Shown one piece after another: positions 11,285-23,090 of a stretch of 64,000 nt of DNA. Origin of the DNA: Eublepharis macularius (taxonomy: Eukaryota; Chordata; Lepidosauria; Squamata; Eublepharidae); contig NC_072807.1 of NCBI RefSeq assembly GCF_028583425.1, forward strand, positions 29,951,001 through 30,015,000, in the 5' to 3' direction. Each line of letters begins with the position of its first letter. Positions within the stretch are counted from its first letter, which is position 1. Below the pieces are notes generated by a model, which ran no database searches, was not told the origin of the DNA, and saw nothing but the letters and a program-made list of their open reading frames with translations. A program made the position numbers and the translations under genes.

Positions 11285-11500
11285 TTGTTCTACTTATTTA
11301 TTTTATATATTTATACTCTGTCTTTCTCATCACTGGGGACCCAAAGAAGTGTATAACATTATTCTCCTCTCCTCCATTTTATCCTCCTAACAACAACTCT
11401 GCAAGGTAGGCTCGGTTGAGAGTAGCTGGCCCAAGCTCACCAGTGAGCTTCCACGGCAGAGTGGAGATTCAAACCCAAGTCTCCCAGATCCTAGTGTGAC
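11285..11500 (-). repeat. tRNA-derived SINE
   Basis: On the minus strand it reads GGAGACTTGGGTTTGAATCT (B box), CACTCTGCCGTGGAAGCTCA, GGTGAGCTTGGGCCAGCTAC, then TTGTTAGGAGGATAAAATGG and GGGTCCCCAGTGATGAGAAA. It is the same SINE family as 36645, nearly full length. Confidence 0.7.
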
Positions 11501-11744
11501 ACTCTACATTCTACATCATGACCATCTGCCATTCATATGCCCTTGAATGATTGCTGCTTCTATAGTTAAATCTCTGCAACTTAAGTATCAGAAGATCAGT
11601 CGTGTTGTGTATGTAGTGGTAGTGGTATAAATGTTTATTTTCTCTGTTGCATGTGTATGCATTTACTCCAAAGCATCCTGCAATACAAGACTGCCATTTC
11701 ACATACCACAGCTGCAAGTTTCTATTTTAAACTATCGATAGCAC

Positions 11745-12035
11745 ACTAGCAGCATGGTCCTATACACAGTTACACCATTCTAAACCCACTGATGGCCCAG
11801 GCTAAACCAAGCTCATCACATCTCAGAAGCTTAAGCATGGTTAGCCCCGATTAGTATTTGGATGGGAGCACACCAAGGAAGTCTGGAGTTGCTACAAAGA
11901 GGCAGGCAATGGAAAGACACCATCTCTTGCTTTGAAAACCCTATGGGGTCACCATAAGTAAGCTGCGACTTGATGGCGCTTCACTTACACACACTCACAA
12001 AGAAGGGTGTAACTCTGCTTAGAATTGCACTGCAG
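11745..12035. repeat. Palindromic GCAATCCT-type repeat interrupted by a 5S-derived SINE
   Basis: The left part (11751-11793) has GTCCTATACACAGTTACACC and TCTAAACCCACTGAT. The right part (about 11996-12035) has GGGTGTAACTCTGCTTAGAA and TTGCACTGC. Together they form one palindromic repeat opened by the SINE between them. Confidence 0.55.
11794..11995 (+). repeat. 5S rRNA-derived SINE
   Basis: The head AAGCTTAAGCATGGTTAGCC and GATTAGTATTTGGATGGGAG matches the internal promoter region of 5S rRNA (AAGCTAAGCAGGGTCGGGCC, TAGTACTTGGATGGGAG). The tail AGGCAGGCAATGGAAAGACA followed by TAAGCTGCGACTTGATGGCG is shared with a second copy at 25295-25480 on the other strand. It is a retroposon, not a working 5S gene. 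Confidence 0.8.
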
Positions 12036-13009
12036 GAAAATTACTTTTTCCTACTATATCATTAAGCAAAGAGGCCAAGCACCACTGGTTTTTAAATGGA
12101 AGACAGGTTATTTCAGAGCAGTACAGCTTACAGAAGGAGCCTTCATGCATTGCATAATAACGGGGCTCAGGCAATAACCTTTGTTATGAAAATAAGAGTG
12201 TGGCAAACATGTCCCTGTTTTCATCTTTGGCAATGTGGGCAGGTATGTGTTTAATGAGCAGCATGACTCCCTTCACATGCCTTCATTTGTTTGTCTTGAT
12301 CTTGTATCCTAGATGCTCGGCTTGGGCAATGTACTATTAAAAATAATGTAGTAAATTAATACCTACTTTATTAACTCTCTCATCCACGTGTTAATCCAAG
12401 CAGAAAGGTCTTGTGCTGGTTCCAAACTATGTTCCAGGAACGTGTCATTTTCCACGGCAACAGCTATTCCACTCAAACATGTACCACTGAAATGAACAGG
12501 TTATGGGGCAGAAATACTTGGTAGATTGCTGTATCTCTAAGGGGTTAGTCTCTCTATAGCATAGGCACTGGAAAGGAAACGTTTAATCGTGAAAAGAAGA
12601 GAACTTGAATAGAGAGAAAAATAATATTATCTGGATCCGTAGTGGTGTTCAGCTTGGAGCTAGTCCTTCTTCTGTGGTCTTGGTGGGCTTGGGACTTTAT
12701 TCAGGACTTCTTAGCAACTTTCATCTTTCCCAGCATGGATGGCCATATGTTCTGAGGTTTTTGAAGCAGCCTTCATTCACAACATGTAATTACTCCATCA
12801 GTCGTTTCCTATTTATCTTGCTAGGAATGCGCTTGGCATGCCCAGAAAAAAAAAAAAACAGGGAAGGGCAATTCGTTTCCTTTACAACCTGATTTTTAAA
12901 AGTGTCCCATGGTGGCCATTTTTCTGGAAATAACATTGATAGAAGGAACAAAGATGCAGAATTCCTTGCTGTTTTGTGTAGGAACTTTGTGCCTTCCATG
13001 ATTTAAGTG
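12036..13009. other. Intergenic, no gene seen
   Basis: A 95-codon frame at 12605-12892 has no recognisable family. A 12-base A run lies near 12846. Confidence 0.45.
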
Positions 13010-13262
13010 CAGGGCCTTTTTTCTGGGAAAAGAGGTGGTGGAACTCAGTGGGTTGTTCTCGGAGAAAATGGTCACATGGCTGGTGGCCCCGCCCCCTGAA
13101 CTCCAGGCAGAGGGGAGTTTAGATTGCCCTCCATGCCGCGGCGCGGAGGGCAATCTAAACTCCCCTCTGTCTGGAGATCAGGGGGCAGGGCCACCAGCCA
13201 TGTGACCATTTTCAAGAGGTTCCAGAACTCCGTTCCACTGCGTTCCAGCTGAAAAAAAGCCG
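13010..13262. mobile_element. hAT-like foldback MITE (CAGGGCTTTTTT family), copy 3
   Basis: It begins CAGGGCCTTTTTTC. The right tip is worn, reading AAAAAAAGCCG instead of the full inverted tip. Direct repeats TTTAAGTG (13002-13009) and TTTATGTG (13263-13270) differ at one base. The core is two arms of about 100 bp in inverted orientation around CATGCCGCGGCGCGG. Confidence 0.82.
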
Positions 13263-13647
13263 TTTATGTGTCACTGCAAACTTAATTTTCTATGTAGGAT
13301 TATCATCCCAAGAAAAGAGAAATGTAAAGAGCCTCATGAGCAGGTTACTGGTAGAACTGTGAGGTATGTTTTCATATAGTAGCACTGTGGAAGATACCAT
13401 AGGCCCTTTTCACAATAAGATCTGCAGTTACCCAGCAATCATTTGGTCTTCTCTCCTATTTATTTTCTGCTGAAAGGTTTTAAACCATCCCAGTTTCCAA
13501 AGAGAACCAGGATTAAGTGAATGGGATCCATCCATCTACCTATATGATCCTCACTAAATGCATTCCACGAACCTTCCAGATCAGTCATATTAGACTGTAG
13601 CCCCAACATAAAACAGGTGTCTAGTGACAAAATTCATTCCAGTTTAT
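13263..13647. other. Intergenic, no gene seen
   Basis: No coding or repeat signal recognised. Confidence 0.45.
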
Positions 13648-14668
13648 GGCCGAATCCATACTTCCCTACCTTCCGGTTTTCCTGCTCATTTATTGAGCTG
13701 GATTCTATCCCGCAATGTCCCAGGTTGTGTTCATATTCCCTTTCTCACTGAGTCAGCATCACACTATGCTTCGTTCACATCCCTGGGAGAAAAGTAGGAT
13801 AAGGGGCAGGTTTAGATCCGCCATCGCCGATGACATGACAGTTTAAAAAAAAAATTATGAGAGATTTCCGCTATATCGGTTTTCCGCTGTATTGCAAATA
13901 CGTTTGATTCATAGAAAACACCACGCTTAGGCCATGCGAGACCAAAGTAGTATTTTCTGTTGGTCAAAGAGCCCCAGGAGAGCACAACGGGTCACTGAAA
14001 AAGATTGTGGACATTGGTGGGACACAGGTGTTCGCATGGCCAATTACCACAGACAACTGTGTTACTGCTCAACTATATTTATAGGATATCAATTTTTTGC
14101 TATACCGATAATTTAAATTAAAAAAAAAACTGGGAAGAGTCAACCTTTGCAGCCACAGTCCGCTTATTGGAAATGACCTAGGCTGTCCTTCGGCAGTAAA
14201 ACATTATTCACTGTAATAAAAATGGTGCGCCCCCCCACCATGCCTCCATGGGCTTTTTACAACACCACTTCCCAAACCGCTTGGGAATTGAAATGGGATT
14301 GCGCAATAGTGCTATGAAAGCACCCTTTAAAAAAAATAATAAACTGGATGGGTGTGCGGGCATGCTTCAGACAGAGTTGGGACCATAAGAATTGCTTGGC
14401 AAAGAGGGACGGTATTCCAGAAAGGCAAGAAACAAGGAAGTGGGGGTGGTTAAGAGGGGCGGTCTCTTTGTGAACCACCTCTATTTGTTCACATCCATGG
14501 TGAGAACTGCGCAAGAGAAGCATTAGAAAGCATGACAAACTCGTCTGAGGTGCAGTGCAACAGATGTGAAAGAATGGCGGGATTGAGGTGAGAGTATGTG
14601 AACAGCCCTCTGAGAAGCGCATAAATGGCGGGAAAATAGTGGCAAACTTGAGCCGTGTGGATTCGGCC
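13648..14668. mobile_element. Non-autonomous DNA transposon, about 1 kb
   Basis: The ends are inverted: GGCCGAATCCATACTTCC on the left against GGCCGAATCCACACGGCTC when the right end is read in reverse complement. Inside the ends the inversion continues loosely, with TTTTCCTGCTCATTTAT on the left matching TTTTCCCGCCATTTAT from the right. The interior has A/T-rich text and a 121-codon minus-strand frame of no known family. The target duplication is unclear (AGTTT against TGTTT beside the ends). I infer a deleted or MITE-like derivative of a cut-and-paste transposon. Confidence 0.6.
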
Positions 14669-16957
14669 TATGTTTTGAGTCAGAGCTGAGCTGTTTTATC
14701 TTACCAAAGGCAGCATCCTCCATGTGCTCTGAGTTACTGAACCACAAATCATTTCTAACATGATAGATCTATCTTTTGCTTGTCAGTTAATTCCTTCCAG
14801 AAAAGCTGTGCTCTGTATGTACTTACTACCCATCTATCTGGGTGGCTACTGCAGAGACTGCCTTCTCTAGTATGGGTACCTCATCTCTAGCATTTGCTCA
14901 GTTTGAGGCATCAGTTGAATGCATTTATGTTTTCCTAGTCTTTTAGTGGATTCTTTCTGTTTTCCTTTTCAATATTGGGTTTAGATTTTTTTGCTGTCTT
15001 TTGAATGATAATGCTGAGTTAATGATTTTAAAGTAGGTTTTTGCTGCTGTTTTCACGGTTGGTTTGTATACTGGTGGGGCTTGAAACAGAAGCAATCTTG
15101 TGAATGCTCTGAGACTGAGTGAGCAGGTTGGAAAAAATGGAATGTTGGCATTTTTGCAAGAATGGAAATTACCACACAAGCCAGAGAGGGGAAAAAAATC
15201 TTTCCAGCTGACTTGCATTATACAGGTAAACAAAGATGATCAGAAAGCTGACACAAAATGCCAGTCATTTATGTTTCTGCTAATTTCATGATTCCCCAAT
15301 TCCTATTCCAATTTTATCACGCTTGAGTGGGCCAGAGTTCAGGATTTTCACATTGGTGGTCAATCAGTGGCTGCTCAAAAATCCCAGAATAAATGCAGCT
15401 AGGATGTGTCATAAGAATGCCACACAATACATGCAGCTGGGATCTGGCATATGCATTAAATATTAGTAAATAGTAAGTTCTAGCCCTCCATCTTGAGATA
15501 GGTTTCCTTGGTGGCCCCATGAAGGACAGGTTGTCTTTACCCATCGAAATTAGTCCCCTTTCTTGTCTCTTACAGCAATGTGAACCTCCCAAAACAGGCC
15601 TCCGGGTTCATTTTAAAAAATGCATTCCTTCTGACACTTCAACTGTTGGAAAAACTGCAGCAGTGTTTTGTCTGTGCATAATCTAGAGGGCAAGGGCACA
15701 TTCCACTACAAAAATGAGACACTGTGGTGGGTTGAGTGAGAGCAGACATGGAGAACATAATTGAAGGCAGAAATCAAATAGGGGTGAACATGGCAGTGGG
15801 GGGAAGGCGTAATTTCTGCTCAGGAATTTGCCACTGGAATGTTCAATATCCAGTGAACTGAGCAGTGTATCAAGGAGTCAAAGCATTGCTGGATTAAATC
15901 ATACCCTGATTATGCCTCGACAGAGGGACCAGCCATAGCAAAAACAAGGAGGAAAAAACGCTTCCTTTGCTGCAAAAGTCTCCTCTCTTTATCCAGGAAT
16001 TTGTATGGATCTTGTACATAAAGCCAGTCCCCCGTCATGCATAGTGAAATCCTTAACTTGTTTAGCTGGGAGTAAGTACCACTGGATACACTTCAGTAGA
16101 ATTCTGAATAGACCTGCATAGAAATTGCATTATAAATCACGTTCGTCTGCAGTCTCCTGTCTTCACCTGGGGTGAGCATACACCAGAAGGGTGCATAGTC
16201 AAGAGGACGTGAGGTGTAAAGTTCTGTTTCCAAAGGGCAGATATGTAAAATGGTGGAAATTTTTGAAGCACCAGGATTTTCCCTTAAAAATCAGAAGTGT
16301 ACTAAAAGTTCTATTTATTTCTTTTTATTGGATCTGAACTTTTAAGAACACAAAATGTGTTATGTATAACTTAGCCGATGATCATAAGCAGATTGACTAA
16401 GTCATAACTGCCATGAAACTCAGTGGAATTTATTCCTGAGCAAATAAGCAGTGGATTGGCTGGTTAGTTACACATAGGCATGTTTATGAAATTCAGATGT
16501 ATAAATAGAAGGTATTTGTACTTCTAAATTTCACAAACATGCCAATTATATTCCAACAATTATAGATTTACTCAGTATTAGAGACAGAACAACAACGTTG
16601 TGTATCCTGAGATAGTTAAGCATATCTTTTTTTTTCTCTCCCTGCTTTCCAAACTGGCAAAAAAAGTAAAGAGCTAAAATTAGAAGACATCAACATGGTA
16701 ATAAGGGGGAAATGTTTTTAGAAACAGCTCCCTCTTCATACAGCCAGCATTACCCAGAAACAATAAAAAAACACAACAGCCATTTACCAGAGGTGATAGC
16801 AGGGGTGGTATAAGCAATGATCTTCTTTCTGACTTGTTCCAAAACTCTGGAAAAAATTAGGGTCTGCCTCCAGCCAAACATATCACAGTTTTAAGGGTGA
16901 ATCTGGATATTACTCCAACCTTTATAAAAACGTTAATCTCCCTTCATCACACACAGT
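14669..16957. other. Intergenic, no gene seen
   Basis: A 96-codon minus-strand frame (14943-15233) and a 91-codon one (15317-15592) lack recognisable domains and splice context. Short text at 16060-16110 and 16400-16450 loosely resembles old GCAATCCT-type repeats. Confidence 0.45.
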
Positions 16958-17252
16958 AAGACTCAATTCAGATACCACATGAAACCATGGTTCATTTTGA
17001 CAACGGCTAGTTTGTAAAATCCGGACTCAACTCACAGGTTCAAATCCTGGTTTGCCTCAAAAAATGCTGGTTTTGTTCCATTCTCTCCATAGCCTGCGAA
17101 GGTATCACCAGGGAATGAAACAGGATTAAACCTGGATGCCTGCATTCATGCATCACATGAAACCATAGTTAAGATTAACTGTGGTTAATAAACCAACTTT
17201 AGGTATTGGTTTAAGGAGCCATGGTTTTGCAGAGTGTCTGAACTAAGCCTTG
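16958..17252. mobile_element. Diverged MITE with inverted ends
   Basis: The left end AAGACTCAATTCAGATACC is mirrored by the right end, which in reverse complement reads AAGGCTTAGTTCAGACACTC. The next blocks, ATGAAACCATGG on the left and AAAACCATGG from the right, are also mirrored. The interior shows ACCATAGTTAAGATTAACTG palindromic text. No target duplication stands out. Confidence 0.5.
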
Positions 17253-20200
17253 TCTTATAATAAATGTGGACAAAATTGGCTACTTCAAACTCATATCCTG
17301 TCATTTAAGCCATAAATAATATTTTCTCTATCACAAGTTTTCCCCCCAGCCAAGTCAGTTTCTGAAAGATCCACAGCTTTGGTTTCTAAAATTTCATCAT
17401 CTCTGTGAACTTCAGAGAACTAAAAGATTTGCCTGAAATGCAACAAACATAAGTTTGAAAATCTGGAGGAATATGAAGCAGACCAAAGGATTTGAAAGCC
17501 GCGCCTGTCCATAACACTGTAATTGTCTACGGCCATACTGTGCCACACATTTATTATGATTCAGGTTGAGTGAATAAAGGATAGCTAAAACAATATTTTT
17601 TAAAACTTATCCAAAAGGCATTTCGTTCAGACAGAGGGATACCCCCCACTAGCTTTTATTTGGGTAACAATTAAAAAAAACCTATCCCCCACCCCCAGTT
17701 TGGGTCCACAATCTTCAAATCACTAGCAAAGTACGCAGAACTGAACAGAATCAAGAACATCTGTCAACAATACTTCTGGGAGCAGCTGGGGTGGAGGAGG
17801 CTTGGAATTAGTTCTTATGCTCCCCCACTACCCATGAAACACTTTGTCTGCCACCTGAAATGCGTGGACCAGACTAGGAAAGAATATCTCAGGTGCCTGG
17901 CCATGTGGTCAGCCTTGAAAATGCCATGTTTCTTTCAAATATGTTCTTGCTCTGAAAGTAGATAAGCTACATGTATTATACAAAGGCTTTAAAAGAAGCA
18001 GACAATGACCAGTTTTTATGCTGAAAAAATGCACAAACCACACATACACACACACAAAAATGCACAAAACATAATTAGGAAATTCTCTAGAGCAGACGTG
18101 GCCTGACCTCCAGACCAACATTAAGCAATTTGGGATTTCCCATGTGAAATACTCTTGATGGTCCTCCGACCAGGCTTAGTAATCAAAGATTTGCTACAAA
18201 GAGCTGTCCTATAGATGGCAGAAAGTTGCCACAGTGGCTTCTCTGCTCACATTCAAACCGAATTACAGTAGAGACAAGACTGTACCACTTCAGGTGCATG
18301 TGAAAGTTCTATTAAAAACATCTCCGTATAAATGTATAGCATGTCAGAGATAAAACCAGGCCAAATCCTTTTATATTTTTAAAAAACATTTGTCCCCCCC
18401 CCCCCCCCATGGGAGAGCAATTGAACAGAGAAGACTCCTTCCTCTCCTGCAGCATCCAGGAGAACGGTTTGCCATTTTGATTCATTGATTGTATGATTTG
18501 GGACTTGCTTCCCACCGGAGCAGGCCTGAAAGAGAGAAAGAGGAGTGATTTGCCGAGGCGCAAAAGTCCTCTGCCAGTCATTGGGCAGCAGAATAGGGCC
18601 TTGTCTATGGCACCAGCTGGCATTGGTTAGAACGGCCCCTGGCAGCTGTTGGATTCATTAGAACTGTAGTAATGACCAAGTCCAAAGCTTTCCAAAGAAG
18701 CTCAAATGGGTTTTCGGCTAATATTACATTTCACTGACTGACAGCTGAGAAACTGAAAGCCGGGAGACACCCCCTCAGCTGTGCTAAGCCCAGGCTATGT
18801 TAAGAGCTTCTGAAAGGCAGTTCCTGTTACCAAGAAGCAATGCAAATCCAGTGTAGCTCTCCAGTGGCCGTTTGTGCGAGTTCAAAGCGTCCCAACAATG
18901 TGCTTAGCAACAATAGGAACATCAATGATTCCTGGAAGCGATATATAACACTGGATCAAATTTTCACCAGATGGTGGAGTGCTTGGGGGTCAGGTTTCTT
19001 GTTTCACATAATCTTTTGACCTGCTCAACCACACAGTTAACTGATTCCTACCACAAAAATGCATCACAGAACAGGAAAACTTTGATAATTACTTTGTCAA
19101 GAATGCGGATGATGGCTAATTTATGGTAACACCCACTTATAGAAAGGATATGTACCAACTCTTTAAATTTGGGGGGGGGGGTTAAGTTCTGTGTGATATA
19201 TATATTTGGGGAAACATTTTGTTGCTGAAGACACTTGTGACTTGGGAAAAATGGGAAAGGGGGAAGCCATTCCTACATGCCGTTATCTTTGACCCATGTA
19301 GGACTTCCCTCCCGCAAACCCAAATGATTCTTCTTGTAGCGCAAATGAGAAAGAAAACATTTAGTCCTGAAATAATGAGAGATTAAATTCTTGCTTGCCA
19401 AGCCCCAGAACAAGATGCCGTGATTCGCCCTTTCTTCCCCATCCTGAAAGTGAGTTTTTTTTTAACCCAGGTACCTTACACTGGTGTTACAGTAAAAAAG
19501 AAAATGCACACTTACCAGTCAGTAAGTCCTACTAAACGTAGTAGGACTTACTTCAGAATAAAGATGCGCAGAACCAGAATGAAAAACTCCAATATGCACG
19601 CATAGGCAAGCAGGAGTTTTAAGGAGCCACATAAAAGTTGGAGGAAATTTGTATTTATTCATTTGTTTTCGCATCGCATCTCAAGGCTTCGAATCAAGAC
19701 ATTCAGGCAGGGTTCAGCCCTGTTCAGATAAATGGGATCTGTTACACTGAAAAGTAGCGTTGGAACAAAGTGCTGTACGACTGCTGTAGAGGTGACATAA
19801 AGCACACTGCTGAAAAATGGAGTATGATCCAACTGGTTCGGAGCAGGAGAGGTTAAGCGCAGCAGCATTTTGAAATGGAAAGCAGCAAGCATTGTGTATT
19901 CTGCAAAAGCGCTTGTTGACACTGATAACAGGGCCAGATGTTTTAGATGACTCTTACAGATGTGGTTTGAATAGAACATGATTGGTAGTATCTTCTGCCT
20001 CTAAAATGGAAATTCAATTGTAAAAAAAAAAAGATTATTGAAGTTCTCAAGTGAGGCAGTTATCTGAAGTCCTGCAGATCGTATGGAAAGTTTATCCGGT
20101 TTTTATGCAAATGTATCTGGCTTTAAAACAAGATGGTGGTAAGGAAGGCGCACATCTGGAATAACATTCATCCATTTTCCCAGAGAGAAGCATTACATGG

Positions 20201-20383
20201 GGCCATGGCACCTACGACGCCCAGATACAGAGAAGAAAGTCGTGTGTGCCATGTACAGGGGAAGTTTGCGAGATGTGAGACAAAACCTGTGCCTAGTAAG
20301 AGTTCCTGTTAAAGGCATAGGTGTTCTTTCTCAGTGGCATCTGTGCCCCTTTTTCTGCATCATACATATCTAATACACTGGAA
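17253..20383. other. Intergenic, no gene seen
   Basis: No exon-like block recognised. There is a C run at about 18397-18408 and a G run near 19172-19181. A short self-complementary block at about 19518-19553 (AGTAAGTCCTACTAAACG and CGTAGTAGGACTTACT) would form a small hairpin. Frames at 18312-18623 and 19659-19979 have no known family. Confidence 0.45.
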
Positions 20384-20800
20384 CAGGGGTCCCCAATGTG
20401 GTGCCCATAGGTGCCATGGCACCCACTGACACCTTTCCTGGCACCCACAAAGTATTTTAAGAAAGTGTTTTAACAAAGTGAGTAGGGCCAAGGGGGCGGG
20501 TCTTGCCAAGTAGGGCTTCCGATTGGCTACTGGAGATCTAATTGGTTGTGAAAATTAAAATAATGTTTCAGTGGCAGCCGTCAGAGTTTTGGTTTGATTC
20601 ACCCCTCTTTCTCTGTGTATTTTTTTTAAATTACCCATCTTATACCCTGTACTTGGGCTTCCTCTGTGTGAGGCTCCACCTCCTGTGGCAGCCATTTTGT
20701 GGATGGCTCTGCCTCCTGTGGCAGCCATTTTGTAGTTGCACCCACCACCCTGTGTCAGAATTCCAAAGGTGCCCATAAGCTCAAAAAGACTGGGGACCCT
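20384..20800. mobile_element. hAT-like MITE with CAGGGGTCCCCA ends
   Basis: It starts CAGGGGTCCCCAATGTGG and ends AAAGACTGGGGACCCT, inverted tips of a type common in hAT derivatives. GTGGCAGCCATTTTGT occurs twice inside, at about 20678 and 20717. A clean 8 bp target duplication is not visible, so the right boundary is approximate. Confidence 0.6.
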
Positions 20801-21649
20801 AGAACTAGACGGTATGCACCTGCCTTGCTGTCCCACTTCAGGGCAAACGGGTAATCCAAGTGAGGAAAGCAACAGAATTAAGAACTGAAGGTCCTTTGGC
20901 CAACCCCACTGCGTCACAAACCAAGAGGGACTAGAAATAAGAGCCAAAACTCTTCAGTCTTTGCCTGTCACAATTCAATTAATGTGCATAACCAAAGAGG
21001 TCTGATGTAAATGTGACAATAAGACATGCAAAGTGAACTGCACACCATTTACGTGTCTTAGGTGCTACAAGCCGCTGGCATGCAGTGAGAAAAGGCTCCG
21101 ACTGGGCATGGAACAATCACATGCCACATGTCTTAGCTGTTTGGCTAAGGCAGCAGTTGCACCAGGAGGCAATTTCCCCATTCTTCGGCACATGGCTTAA
21201 GCACCTTTCAAGCATGGCACCTGCTACATGGAACAGCCGTAAGGGTAAGTTTAGTAAGAACTACTAGCTCAGTGCTGACATGTCAGTACATTACAGAGGG
21301 ATACATTGTTTGGAAGGAGGCAGGTTATAGTGACAGACAAGGCACGCGTGATTAAGACATCTGCAAGAAGGTTGAATAACTTCCCTAGGCTTAGTACCCT
21401 CCCCGTCAGCTATTAGGGGGCAGGTTAACACTAACCTATTTTCTCAGGTGTTTCGGGGATCATTTTGTTTAATGGCTTTCCCTGTTTTGGAATTTTAAAG
21501 TGTTTTTAGTTTAAACACTGCTGTTTATTTTTGAGATTGTATATATTTTGTTGTGGTTTCCATATTTTTTATCTATCATAAACTGTCTCGGGAACAAAAT
21601 CTTAAAACCCCAAGCAAGGCAGAGTAAATATAAACAAGGAAGATTCAAG
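20801..21649. other. Intergenic, no gene seen
   Basis: Short frames only. The 21430-21610 stretch is AT-rich. Confidence 0.45.
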
Positions 21650-21845
21650 ATCCCCTTAAACACCAACTAGATTTCTAAGGTATAAACTTTCAAGAGTTGC
21701 AGCTCCCTTCATCAGATACAAAGTAAGCTTTGACTCTTGAAAGCTCATACCTTGGAAATCTAGTTGGTCTTTAAGGTGCTCTTGGACCCGGATCTTACTC
21801 TTCAACTGCAAACCAACACAGCTACCCACCTGAAACTATAAACAA
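21650..21845 (+). repeat. Interspersed repeat, AAGCTCATACC family
   Basis: Two facing blocks, CACCAACTAGATTTCTAAGG and TGAAAGCTCATACCTTGG, enclose CTTCATCAGATACAAAG. The end is CAAACCAACACAGCTACCCA. It matches the copies at 36060 and 56905. Confidence 0.6.
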
Positions 21846-22324
21846 GAAAGAAAACTCTTTTGAGCCCTCCGAAAGAGCTGGACCCAGACTTAAGTTTTCC
21901 AGTGGCAGAATGGAGCTTTCCTGCCTCCCAGCTTCAGCTGGAGAGAGCGGAGCCGCCTGGATCAGGCTCTTGGCTCTGCCCCCCAGCTAAGCCCAGGATG
22001 CCTGGGAAGGGAGCCTGTCTCTTTTCCTCCAGGGCGGGGCCGCAAAGGACGGCTCCCAGCTTGAGCGGCCTTCTGCCGTGCTGGGAGAGCCGCAATCTCC
22101 ACAAAATGCAGCTCCTAGGGGATAAGGGAGCCCGAGGAATGACATGAGAGCGGTCTGCAATAGGAAGAGGGACTGTGGAAATTGCCAATTTAGTCTGGAT
22201 TCAAATCAAAGTGACTACAGTGGTGGGCGATCTCTTCTTTTGCAAGAGAGCTGTCCAGAGTGATGGAGCCGCTCCTGTAACCCCGTGCTTAGCTCCTGGC
22301 TTTGGGGTAGTTTTGACTTTAAGA
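21846..22324. other. GC-richer intergenic stretch, no gene seen
   Basis: Overlapping frames at 21860-22147 (plus) and 21934-22188 (minus) are of similar length and mirror each other. Neither has a known domain. I cannot exclude a lineage-specific exon. Confidence 0.35.
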
Positions 22325-22590
22325 ACTGCCTTACTGGATTAGAGCGATCCATCTAGTTCTGCATCTTGTCTCACACAGTGGCCAGCCAGTTACTATGGAG
22401 GGCCAACAAATAGGGCATGGAGCCCAAGGCCTTCCCTTCACATTGCCTCCTGGCAATGGTATTCAGAAGTTGATTGCCTCTGAATACAGAGGTTCCTTTT
22501 TGCCACCATGGCTAGTAGCCACTGACTGGCCTATTCTCCATGAATTTGTCTTAAGAGTCTCTCTACACAAGACATTTGACACGTGAAGAA
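22325..22590. repeat. Unclassified interspersed repeat, CACAGTGGCCAGCCAG family
   Basis: Carries ATCCATCTAGTTCTGCATC, CACAGTGGCCAGCCAGTTAC and GGAGGGCCAACAAATAGGGC. A related copy is at 54170-54470. What looks like this family's later part (GTCATAACATCCTCGGGCAA) appears at 23091-23170. Confidence 0.5.
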
Positions 22591-22593
22591 CAC

Positions 22594-22947
22594 GTGTTGG
22601 GAGATGCAATGTTAGCTAGGAAGAGTAGTTTTAAAAAGACAGAGCCGGCGGCAGAGCAAAGGCATTGCTATAGACTGGAGCTGTGTGAAGGGGCTGTGAA
22701 ATGCCGGAAGGGAAACTTCAGCCCATTATAACCTCTCCAGGTCCAAGCCTGGCTCTGGGAGGCAGCTCCAGCCCATTTCCATTCCTCGCTGCCCTCTGGT
22801 TGCGATCCCACAGAGTTTTAGACTGGAGAAGTAAAACTGACAGAGACTTCAGGGAGGCGAAGATGAAATTCACACTCCCTCTGAGGAGTGATCTCCACCA
22901 GCCCTTTTTAAACTACACTTTCCAGCTAACACTGCGTCTCCCTACAC
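22594..22947. mobile_element. Foldback-type MITE with GGGAGAYGCARTGTTAGCT ends
   Basis: The left end GTGTTGGGAGATGCAATG and TAGTTTTAAAAAGACAGAGC is mirrored at the right: GTGTAGGGAGACGCAGTG and TAGTTTAAAAAGGG in reverse complement. A related element is at about 25000-25235. Exact limits and target duplication are unresolved. Confidence 0.6.
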
Positions 22948-22988
22948 TTGTCAAACATGCGCCGAGGCTTCTTGTACAGAGACTCTCA

Positions 22989-23076
22989 CAGTGCAATCCT
23001 ACGGAGAGTTACTCCAGTCTAAGGCCATTGATTTCAATGGGCTTAGACTGGAGTAACTCTGCCTATGATTGCACTG
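22989..23076. mobile_element. Short near-palindromic element (CAGTGCAATCC)
   Basis: The left arm has CAGTGCAATCCTACGG and GTTACTCCAGTCTAAGGCC. The right arm is its reverse complement, with few mismatches, around a centre ATTGATTTCAATGG. It is a small MITE of about 88 bp. A close relative is at 50976-51062. Confidence 0.7.
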
Positions 23077-23090
23077 TCAATCTCCCTTTA

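Noticed and set aside
11794-11995. Possible 5S rRNA gene
   Set aside because: Only the internal promoter-like part resembles 5S rRNA, with many changes, and it continues into a SINE tail shared with 25295-25480.
20384-20800. A CAGGGGTCCCC element as a possible gene for an 82-130 codon protein
   Set aside because: Open frames here arise within an inverted-tip MITE, and no transposase wording is present.
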